Origin: JBMNTU01 sp050945895
GTDB lineage: Bacteria; Bacillota; Clostridia; Christensenellales; Christensenellaceae
Direction: 5' to 3'
NCBI GenBank assembly: GCA_050945895.1
Contig: JBMNTU010000057.1
Coordinates: 1 to 15,965 of the forward strand
Length of the DNA: 15,965 bases
Part shown: positions 1-5,322 of the stretch, in pieces
How positions within the stretch are numbered: the first letter of the stretch is position 1
How the letters are laid out: every line of letters starts with the position of its first letter
The notes under the pieces: model-generated
What the model saw: only the letters and a program-made list of their open reading frames with translations
Database searches by the model: none
Told to the model about the DNA's origin: nothing
Made by a program: the position numbers and the translations under genes

Positions 1-119
1 TTTATTGGCTTCGTAGCACTCTAAAGGATAGCAGTTTTAGCTCGGTGCTGAGATGCCCGTTTTATCTCTGGGCATGTGCTGTATTTTTGGTGACCATTTG
101 CTGTATTTTTAGATTAACA
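1..119. mobile_element. Possible end of an insertion sequence (IS21-like), element extending off the left edge
   Basis: No open frame here looks like a gene. What is visible is a short inverted repeat (ATGCCC at 53-58 and GGGCAT at 70-75) and a 12-bp sequence, TGCTGTATTTTT, present twice with 22-bp periodicity (77-88 and 99-110). Repeated short motifs near the terminus are known for IS21-family ends. Read on the minus strand, a TG-starting terminus could begin at 119 (TGTTAATC...). Directly to the right, a LuxR-type ATPase gene loses its reading frame homology, which is what an insertion boundary would produce. No transposase gene lies inside the window, so the family assignment is inference only; it could also be another recombination scar or a plain intergenic region. 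Confidence 0.35.
77..110. repeat. Direct repeat of TGCTGTATTTTT, two copies
   Basis: Two identical 12-bp copies start at 77 and 99, so the same face of the DNA helix recurs after about two turns. This arrangement suits a transposase- or regulator-binding site. The second copy ends within a few bases of the point where the neighbouring regulator gene stops making sense. Confidence 0.6.
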
Positions 120-645
120 AAAACACATATACCCTTGTGTTGAATGAATAGGATTCCAGCTTTCGGGTAATAAACAGCAGGCATATATTCTCCAGGTTTG
201 CAGATACAAAATACTCAAAAAATTGCGAAACAGATTTGTCCTGCACGAGCTGGAAATCGTCAAACACAAAAACAACGAACTGGTTGTCGGTGTAAAGCTC
301 TTCTACAAACAGATGCAGGAATTTATTGAATTTATACAGCGAATCCGGAAAACCCAGCTCCTTCAGTTTTTCGGCCATTGCCGGCCTGTGCAGCGAAACC
401 GTGTACACAAAGCTTTCCCAAAACCGCATAGGCAAATTATCGAGCAGTGTTAATTGCATCCATACGCTGCGATAGTCGGAACGGTTGAGAAAATCTGCCA
501 CGGCCTGTGTTTTTCCAAACCCTGCGCCGGCGGCTACGACCAACGCAGGAAACTTGATCCCCTCCTCCAGCAATGCGTCAATTCGCTGCCGGGGAATGGA
601 ACCCTCGCTGGTCGGTAACCTGGATGTTTTTTGATATTGTTTCAT
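109..645 (-). pseudogene. MalT/LuxR-type (LAL, STAND ATPase) transcriptional regulator, N-terminal fragment
   Basis: The 178-aa product carries the start of a MalT-like STAND NTPase domain: Walker A GAGFGKT (residues 40-46), a Walker B-like strand VVFVFDD (124-130), and the following strand ending in LLFITR (156-161). Full-length members of this family run to roughly 800-900 residues, with TPR-like repeats and a C-terminal LuxR helix-turn-helix. Here translation ends about 17 residues after the LLFITR strand, so the winged-helix, sensor and DNA-binding parts are missing. The last few codons (109-123) appear to come from the adjoining IS-like sequence. It therefore cannot act as a normal transcription factor. 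The start is ATG at 645 with a modest AGGG ahead of it; the AT-rich upstream stretch (660-690) has several TATACT-like boxes but no clear -35. Identification of the domain is firm; the cause of truncation is inferred. Confidence 0.75.
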
Positions 646-730
646 CGCCGAATGCCCTTTTATTTAGTATAGTATATAAAAGAGAACATAAAAATAAGAT
701 CGGATTTATTGGCGGCAGGCAGTCATGTAC

Positions 731-769
731 AACAAAAAAGAACGGCAGCCGCCTGGCGTTTTTTGTTCT
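731..769 (-). terminator. Probable transcription terminator after the 804-1349 gene
   Basis: On the minus strand an A-rich arm (AACAAAAAACG) and a T-rich arm (CGTTCTTTTTTGTT) flank a GC-rich core, giving an imperfect stem followed by a T run. A second, perfect hairpin without a T-tract (AGCCGC AAG GCGGCT, 785-799) lies just before it in the same transcript, close to the stop codon at 804. Together they probably end transcription leftward. The pairing is imperfect, hence moderate confidence. Confidence 0.45.
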
Positions 770-803
770 GCTTTATTCTGGTGTAGCCGCAAGGCGGCTG
801 CGC

Positions 804-1349
804 CTACCTGGCCAATCCGCCGATTTTATTCAGCAGGTCGTTTTCCCATTTGGCGCGGGCGTTATAAGGCAGGCCCGCTACGTTATGCAGAGCAATTTCC
901 CGAATGAGTTTTTCGGTATCGTTTATACCAAACAGGTTCCCCGCAAATATAATATCTTCATCCGGCCATTCGAGTTCCCACCAGCCAATGATTTCCTTAA
1001 GCATGAGGCCGCTCCATGTCAAAAAAACCAGCTCTGCTTCGCAGAAGCGCTCTAAGCTGTAGCGCACGAAGCCTTGGCTTATGGTGTCATAAGCAAATAT
1101 AACGCTTTGCCAAACAGCCAAAAAGGGTATATATCGGTCCACCTTATACGCTTCGCCCGGTTGCTCGAAAAGGCGTAAAGGCCGTTGGTATTGGCTTCCT
1201 AAAAGGCGGCCCGCTTTTTCATCGTTGCATTTCCCGTCAAACAATTCCAAAACAATTTGGGGCAACTGCAGCTTAATAATAATATTCCTCACCTTGCCAA
1301 CCGATAAGGTATTGGCAGGGCCTTCGTACCTATTCCAAAACAATACCAT
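804..1349 (-). CDS. Hypothetical protein, 181 aa, not recognised
   Basis: A single uninterrupted frame codes for an acidic, tryptophan- and aromatic-rich soluble protein without signal peptide or membrane segment. Residues 73-100 (YIPFLAVW, then VIFAYDT, then GFVRYSLE) have the look of a SUKH/SMI1-like immunity-protein strand pattern, and a conspicuous IGWWELEWPD motif follows at 121-130; both resemblances are weak and no function is claimed. I chose ATG at 1349 because it overlaps the TGA of a 24-codon ORF (TGATG); a GTG one codon earlier is an alternative. The ribosome binding site is poor, so translation may depend on coupling. It lies downstream of fprA with no obvious terminator between, and could be read through from it. 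An alternative is that the true protein begins further upstream and is now frameshifted. Confidence 0.6.
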   Translation of the reverse strand: MVLFWNRYEGPANTLSVGKVRNIIIKLQLPQIVLELFDGKCNDEKAGRLLGSQYQRPLRLFEQPGEAYKVDRYIPFLAVWQSVIFAYDTISQGFVRYSLERFCEAELVFLTWSGLMLKEIIGWWELEWPDEDIIFAGNLFGINDTEKLIREIALHNVAGLPYNARAKWENDLLNKIGGLAR

Positions 1350-1423
1350 CACCTTGCTTTTTTGCCTGCCATCCTAAAGCTAAAGCGGAGATTCATCAAC
1401 GTTTCGGCGCTCACATCACGCAT
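1349..1423 (-). other. Possible 24-codon small ORF, stop overlapping the next start (TGATG)
   Basis: ATG at 1423 opens a 24-aa frame (MRDVSAETLMNL, then RFSFRMAGKKAR) that ends in a TGA sharing its A with the ATG of the 181-aa gene. That overlap is typical of translational coupling. However there is no clear Shine-Dalgarno for the small ORF, and the frame is open even further upstream, into the fprA stop region. It could equally be the original N-terminus of the 181-aa protein, disconnected by a frameshift near 1350. Confidence 0.25.
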
Positions 1424-1442
1424 AAGCAGTACATTGCAGGGC

Positions 1443-2636
1443 TCAGTTGGCTTTCACAGCTGCAAGCAATGCCTTTCCCAGGTCATAAGCCGCTTTTAGC
1501 TCGTCTTCGTTCGGGTTGAGCTTTGCGCGCGCTTCTCCGGATACCTTTGTGCCCAGGTTTTCCAGCCGGTTTGCCATATAGCCGCAGGCCTCGCCGCTCC
1601 AGCCGTATGTGCCAAAAACGGCGGCAGGCTTTCCTTTCATCCAGTAAGCACAGCAACTTGTAAGCACGTTCCAAACAGGGGGCAGCGCATCGCGGTTCAG
1701 CGTGGGCGAGCCCAGCGCAAATCCATCCGCCTGGCGGATTTTTGCTGCTGCCTCGCCCGGCTCGATTAGAGAAATATCTTCCATCTCCACCTCGCACGAA
1801 CCGGCGCTGGCGCCCTCAAATACCTTTTCTGCCAGCTTTTTGGTATAGCCATAGCAGGACACATAGCCAATGTATATTTTTTTGGGAATATTTTCTTCCT
1901 CCGTTGCCCATCTTTCGTAGCGGTTTACCGCCTCCCAGGGGTCGTGCCGGAGGATGGGCCCATGAGACGGCCCAATTACCTTAATATCGAGCCCGCATAT
2001 TTTCCCTACCGCGTCGCGCACATAAGATTTAAACGGCGACATAATTACATCGAAATAATATTTCTGCGAAACAACTAACTCGTCGGATAACGGGGAAAGG
2101 TCGTCGAACAGTTCGGGCGCAGAGTAGTGGAACCCAAATGCATCGCAGGTAGAAAGAAACGCATCCTCCTCAACATAAGTAAACATCGTATCTGGCCAGT
2201 GCAAAAAAGGTGCCATAATAAAGCGAAGCGTTTTGCCCCCAAGGTCTATCGTATCGCCGTCCGAAACGACGATACATTCAAATTGCCGGTTGGTAATCTC
2301 TTCCAGCAGCTTTTTTGCCGGGCGGCTGCATACGATGGTCGCGTTTTTTGCAACGTCCATCAACTGGGTAAGCGCACCGGTATGGTCTGGCTCGCAGTGG
2401 TTGATCACGATATAATCGATTTCTTCCGGATCGGTCAGCTCGCGCAGCCGAGAAAGCTGGCCGTCAAAAAAACCGTCCTTTACACAGTCGATGACCGCGT
2501 TTTTTTCGTTTCCCTGAACAAAATAGGAATTATACGAAGTCCCCCATTTTGTTTCCATAATAACGTCAAACACCCGAAGCTCGGGATGCTGCACGCCTAC
2601 CCACCAGATATCCTGCATGATTTTTACGGGTTTCAT
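1443..2636 (-). CDS. fprA: A-type flavodiiron protein (FprA; O2/NO reductase)
   Basis: This 397-aa cytoplasmic enzyme reduces O2 to water and/or NO to N2O at a non-haem diiron site, taking electrons through FMN, usually from rubredoxin. Residues 1-250 form the metallo-beta-lactamase-like domain. All iron ligands of the family are present: H80, E82, D84 and H85 (NHCEPDH), H146, D165 and H225. Residues from ~254 form the flavodoxin domain with the FMN phosphate loop VSCYGYT (259-265) and the later GTYGWSGEA segment. Length matches class A proteins with no fused rubredoxin or reductase domain; the partner rubredoxin is the separate gene upstream. The start is supported by GGAGGT at 2643-2648, six bases before the ATG. 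The reading frame is intact. O2 versus NO preference cannot be read from sequence. Confidence 0.95.
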   Translation of the reverse strand: MKPVKIMQDIWWVGVQHPELRVFDVIMETKWGTSYNSYFVQGNEKNAVIDCVKDGFFDGQLSRLRELTDPEEIDYIVINHCEPDHTGALTQLMDVAKNATIVCSRPAKKLLEEITNRQFECIVVSDGDTIDLGGKTLRFIMAPFLHWPDTMFTYVEEDAFLSTCDAFGFHYSAPELFDDLSPLSDELVVSQKYYFDVIMSPFKSYVRDAVGKICGLDIKVIGPSHGPILRHDPWEAVNRYERWATEEENIPKKIYIGYVSCYGYTKKLAEKVFEGASAGSCEVEMEDISLIEPGEAAAKIRQADGFALGSPTLNRDALPPVWNVLTSCCAYWMKGKPAAVFGTYGWSGEACGYMANRLENLGTKVSGEARAKLNPNEDELKAAYDLGKALLAAVKAN

Positions 2637-2682
2637 TTTCTTACCTCCAGGTTGGTTTCACAAAAGAAGCTGTTTACTATAA

Positions 2683-2716
2683 AAAAGCTTAACCGCCGTG
2701 TGGCGGTCAAGCTTTT
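2683..2716 (-). terminator. Strong hairpin between rubredoxin and fprA (A-tract/T-tract, bidirectional form)
   Basis: ACCGCC (2692-2697) pairs with GGCGGT (2702-2707) around a GTGT loop. After a single A/C mismatch, AAAAGCTT (2683-2690) pairs with AAGCTTTT (2709-2716). On the minus strand the stem ends in a short run of T, as in an intrinsic terminator. It sits 12 bp past the rubredoxin stop and ahead of the fprA ribosome binding site, so fprA is expressed either by partial read-through or from its own start. Confidence 0.8.
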
Positions 2717-2728
2717 GTCTATACGTTG

Positions 2729-2887
2729 TTATTCCTTTTCAAAAGCGGATTTGTCTGCGCCGCACATTGGGCATTCGAAGCTGTCCGGAACATCAGCCCA
2801 TTTTGTTCCTGCGGCTACGCCACTGTCCGGCTCGCCGTCCGCCTCGTTGTAAATATAACCGCATATCGTGCATACATATTTTTCCAT
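2729..2887 (-). CDS. Rubredoxin
   Basis: This 52-aa electron carrier holds one Fe(SCys)4 centre. Two CxxCG knuckles are visible: CTICG (C6, C9) and CPMCG (C39, C42), with the usual YIYNEADGEPDSG and W/F residues of the fold between them. I start at ATG 2887 rather than an upstream ATG in the same frame (2938), because GAGGAG (2894-2899) stands six bases before it and the family begins with this M-x-K-Y-x-C pattern. It lies 34 bp after the DUF1858 gene and upstream of fprA, the arrangement expected for the electron donor to the flavodiiron protein. Confidence 0.95.
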   Translation of the reverse strand: MEKYVCTICGYIYNEADGEPDSGVAAGTKWADVPDSFECPMCGADKSAFEKE

Positions 2888-2921
2888 AACGATCTCCTCA
2901 CATATTAAATTTCCATATGGA

Positions 2922-3128
2922 TTATTGTTGTGCTGCAAAATAATCGTTCAGCTTTTGCTCCAGCATATTTGCGTCGATCCCGTGGACGGCGCATGCCTGC
3001 TCCAGGTTTTCAAACTGGGCGGCAGCGCAGCCAAGGCACCCCATGCCGGCCTCGGAAAAAATAGAGGCACAGCCTTCGTCCATCTGAATAATCTCCATGA
3101 TATTCATGTCCTTTGTTATTTTTGCCAT
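2922..3128 (-). CDS. DUF1858 / hybrid-cluster-protein-associated redox disulfide domain protein
   Basis: The 68-aa protein is a stand-alone DUF1858 domain. The signature is a short helix (MNIMEIIQMDEGCASIF) followed by the redox pair in MGCLGC (C31, C34); two further cysteines lie at 20 and 46. Such proteins are found in anaerobes near hybrid cluster protein and other nitrosative or oxidative stress genes; the biochemical role is not established. Here it is the first gene of a minus-strand group with rubredoxin and fprA, preceded by a clear promoter and by GAGGAG ahead of the ATG. A thiol-disulfide or persulfide role in the same O2/NO response is inference from that position. Confidence 0.85.
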   Translation of the reverse strand: MAKITKDMNIMEIIQMDEGCASIFSEAGMGCLGCAAAQFENLEQACAVHGIDANMLEQKLNDYFAAQQ

Positions 3129-3179
3129 CCGGATTATCTCCTCTCAAAATAATAGTACAATCGTACCTAGTACCATATT

Positions 3180-3208
3180 AATATATACCTTTTTTCTACA
3201 AACTTCAA
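3180..3208 (-). promoter_or_regulatory. Promoter of the DUF1858-rubredoxin-fprA group, TTGAAG-N17-TATATT
   Basis: On the minus strand TTGAAG (3203-3208) and TATATT (3180-3185) are separated by 17 bp. The start site would fall near 3173. Three GTAC tetranucleotides (3155, 3163, 3170) occupy the predicted start-site region and could be an operator. Confidence 0.6.
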
Positions 3209-3227
3209 TATCTTTCCCCAAACAGTT

Positions 3228-3929
3228 TTACGCGCCAAATGTTACAACCAACTCGGGAGAGCCGTTCTCGCGGATATACTGGACAAAATCGGCAGGGGTC
3301 TCTATCCCGCCGGGAAGCAGTACGCCGCCACGGCCAATGTCCTCCTCCGAATGGGTGTCGCTGCCGCCAATCAGGTAAATATTGTTTTTAAGCGCAAAGC
3401 GCACAGCCATCGCGTTGTGCGACAGGTGGTGCGAATTGGTGTTAATTACCTCAATTCCGTCGTAGCAGATGGGTTCCACCGGATGCATGCCGTACCGGTA
3501 AGGATGGGCCTGAAAAACAAGCAGACCGTTTTTGTGTAAAAACTCGTAAAATGCATCGTAATCCATGTTGTACAGGTATGGATACTGCCGCAAAAATTCC
3601 TCGTCAAAGCCAAACACCAAAAAATCGTTCCCAATGCCGGACCTCTCATCGATATGGAGCGACACCTCCATACCCAGCAAAACCTTTAGCCCGGTGCCCC
3701 TGGCATAGGAAAGGGCACGGTAATAGCCTTCTAAAAAGTGGTCGATGCGCTGTTCCCAGGGCTTGCTTCGCATAGTAAAGCTTTCCAGCACATTGGGATG
3801 GTAATGGTCGGTCACAAACATATATTTGTAGCCCGCAGCAAGGTAGCCCTCAACAAGATGCTTTGCCGGAATCCGCGAGCAGCGGCTTACTTCGCTGGTG
3901 TGGCAGTGGAGCTCTGCCTGGTATAGCAT
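3228..3929 (-). CDS. PHP-domain metal-dependent phosphoesterase
   Basis: The 233-aa protein shows the full set of PHP metal-ligand motifs: HCH (H8, H10), TDHYH (D41, H42, H44), E88 in GMEVS, H142 in AHPYR, and GSDTH (D191, H193). PHP enzymes hydrolyse phosphoester bonds with a two- or three-metal centre. Stand-alone members of this size include histidinol-phosphatase-like and nucleotide- or RNA-directed enzymes, and the substrate cannot be assigned here; no histidine biosynthesis genes are nearby. It is soluble, with no signal peptide. GGAGG lies ahead of the ATG at 3929. The gene ends only ~20 bp before the promoter of the redox group on the same strand, so it is probably a separate unit. 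Confidence 0.85.
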   Translation of the reverse strand: MLYQAELHCHTSEVSRCSRIPAKHLVEGYLAAGYKYMFVTDHYHPNVLESFTMRSKPWEQRIDHFLEGYYRALSYARGTGLKVLLGMEVSLHIDERSGIGNDFLVFGFDEEFLRQYPYLYNMDYDAFYEFLHKNGLLVFQAHPYRYGMHPVEPICYDGIEVINTNSHHLSHNAMAVRFALKNNIYLIGGSDTHSEEDIGRGGVLLPGGIETPADFVQYIRENGSPELVVTFGA

Positions 3930-3964
3930 TATAGAATAGTCCTCCTAAGCTAAGTAGTACTATC

Positions 3965-3993
3965 ATTTTAGTATACGCCGTAAGGTTTGGCAA
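3965..3993 (-). promoter_or_regulatory. Candidate promoter of the PHP gene, TTGCCA-N17-TAAAAT
   Basis: On the minus strand TTGCCA (3988-3993) and TAAAAT (3965-3970) are 17 bp apart, placing a start near 3958 and a short leader before the GGAGG. A TATACT overlaps the spacer but has no -35 at a sensible distance. Confidence 0.4.
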
Positions 3994-4026
3994 CCGTATG
4001 AAAAACACACAAATTTAAAGAAATGC

Positions 4027-4055
4027 TTGCCTGTCTGGTTGGGATGTTTTATAAT
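4027..4055 (+). promoter_or_regulatory. Promoter of lplA, TTGCCT-N17-TATAAT
   Basis: TTGCCT (4027-4032) and a perfect TATAAT (4050-4055) are separated by 17 bp. The start would be near 4062, leaving an unusually long leader of about 165 nt before lplA. The 297-bp gap 3930-4226 is thus a divergent control region holding this promoter, the PHP promoter, a minigene and a small hairpin. Confidence 0.65.
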
Positions 4056-4110
4056 GAAATTGCATTTAACAAACGGATTGCTCACATTTTTTATACCGGA
4101 GGTTCCAAAA

Positions 4111-4155
4111 ATGGCCGCCTGGTGTTGTGAGTACTCGGTTTTTGCGGTTATATAG
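4111..4155 (+). CDS. Possible 14-aa leader peptide upstream of lplA
   Basis: Within the lplA leader, GGAGG (4098-4102) lies eight bases before an ATG opening a 14-codon frame, MAAWCCEYSVFAVI, ending in TAG. The ribosome binding site is better than that of lplA itself. The tandem cysteines suggest a translation-sensed leader, but no terminator/antiterminator pair is obvious downstream; only a small hairpin (4190-4206) is seen. It may be chance. Confidence 0.35.
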   Translation: MAAWCCEYSVFAVI

Positions 4156-4189
4156 AGCAAGACGGGACATGTGTGAATGTAAACGATTG

Positions 4190-4206
4190 ATGCCTACAAC
4201 AGGCAT
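4190..4206 (+). other. Small hairpin just upstream of the lplA ribosome binding site
   Basis: ATGCCT (4190-4195) and AGGCAT (4201-4206) form a perfect 6-bp stem with an ACAAC loop. It ends five bases before the AGGGG of lplA. It lacks a T-tract, so it is not a terminator; it might modulate ribosome access. Confidence 0.4.
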
Positions 4207-4226
4207 AACGCAGGGGTAAGCGGGCG

Positions 4227-5222
4227 ATGCTCAGAAAAAAGTATTTTTACCACAATCCTTCAACAAATCCGCACGAAACGCTGGCGCTTGAAGAAGTGAT
4301 GCTAAACCGTATCAAGCAGGACGAAATCATTTTATACCTGTATTCGCATACAGATTCCGTTATCATTGGAAGAAACCAGAATGTGTGGTCGGAGTGCCGC
4401 CACGAAAAGCTGATTTCTGACGGGGGAACGCTTGCTCGCCGCATATCGGGCGGCGGAGCCGTATACCACGATATCGGCAACCTCAATTTTTCGTTTATTG
4501 TCGGCAAAAAGAATTACGACCAGCTGGGGCAGACCAATACAATACTTGAAGCAGTGCGTACGTTTGGTGTGCCGGCGGAGTTTTCGGGCCGCAACGACCT
4601 TGTCCTGCAAGATGGGCGTAAGTTTTCGGGCAATGCGTTTTGCTCTAAAAAAAATGGGTGCATCCATCATGGAACGCTGATGATCGATACGGATGTCGAA
4701 AAAATGGATGAGTACCTGACCGTATCGAAGGACAAGATACAGTCCAAAAGCATACCATCCGTGCGCGCAAGGGTGGCAAACCTTTCCGATGTGTCTGAAA
4801 GTATTACGGTTTCTTCTATGGCAAAAGCTTTGAAGCTGACCTTTGAGGATATTTACGGAAAAAGAATTCCTTATATACTGACAGAGGATGTCAAAAAAGA
4901 AGTAAATGAGCTTGCGGCGCGAAATGCCAGTTGGAACTGGCTTTTTGGAAAAAGCCCGAAGTTTGATATTTCCATCAAAAACCGTTATTCGTTTGGTATG
5001 GTAGAGCTGCTGTTTAGCCTGTCTGACGCGCGGATTACGGACGCGACGGTCTATTCGGATGCAAACGACGCCGATTTTATCGAAGAGCTTCCCAAAAAGC
5101 TGGTGGGGTGCAAGTTTGCCTCCTCGCACCTTGCAGACAAGCTGGGGCAGGGGCGGTATGCGCAGGAGCAGCGAGAGATGATCGACGAACTGGTAGAATA
5201 TATCCTGCGGTGCGGCTACTGA
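4227..5222 (+). CDS. lplA: Lipoate-protein ligase
   Basis: The 331-aa enzyme activates lipoate with ATP and attaches it to a lysine of lipoyl domains (glycine cleavage H protein or 2-oxoacid dehydrogenases). Key motifs are present: RRISGGGAVYHD (71-82), the lipoate/ATP-binding loop; GRNDL (121-125); GRKFSGNAF with the catalytic lysine near K132; and HHGTLM (147-152). The C-terminal ~100 residues form the accessory domain seen in LplA, so no separate partner is needed. AGGGG precedes the ATG by about nine bases. No lipoyl-domain target or glycine cleavage gene lies in the window. It starts from a long leader with a possible regulatory minigene. Assignment to the family is firm; preference for lipoate versus octanoate is not determinable. 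Confidence 0.93.
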   Translation: MLRKKYFYHNPSTNPHETLALEEVMLNRIKQDEIILYLYSHTDSVIIGRNQNVWSECRHEKLISDGGTLARRISGGGAVYHDIGNLNFSFIVGKKNYDQLGQTNTILEAVRTFGVPAEFSGRNDLVLQDGRKFSGNAFCSKKNGCIHHGTLMIDTDVEKMDEYLTVSKDKIQSKSIPSVRARVANLSDVSESITVSSMAKALKLTFEDIYGKRIPYILTEDVKKEVNELAARNASWNWLFGKSPKFDISIKNRYSFGMVELLFSLSDARITDATVYSDANDADFIEELPKKLVGCKFASSHLADKLGQGRYAQEQREMIDELVEYILRCGY

Positions 5223-5322
5223 TTGTCCGCAGCGCTATACAGTTTTGGGTGTTTAGGGCAATCTGGTTCGCATAAGAGCCGGGTTGTTTCTTTAATAGGG
5301 CAGACACAGGCAGGAGGAATAC

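Noticed and set aside
3963..4160. 65-codon minus-strand frame in the PHP-lplA gap
   Set aside because: It would start at TTG without a ribosome binding site, has no recognisable features, and lies across two well-formed promoters.
3930..4226. A known riboswitch class or tRNA in the longest gene-free gap
   Set aside because: No T-box, SAM, TPP or other familiar core motif was seen, and no cloverleaf; only promoters, the minigene and a 6-bp hairpin are supported.
4332..5129. 265-codon frame antisense to lplA
   Set aside because: A long shadow frame caused by codon bias; the plus strand encodes an unmistakable lipoate-protein ligase.
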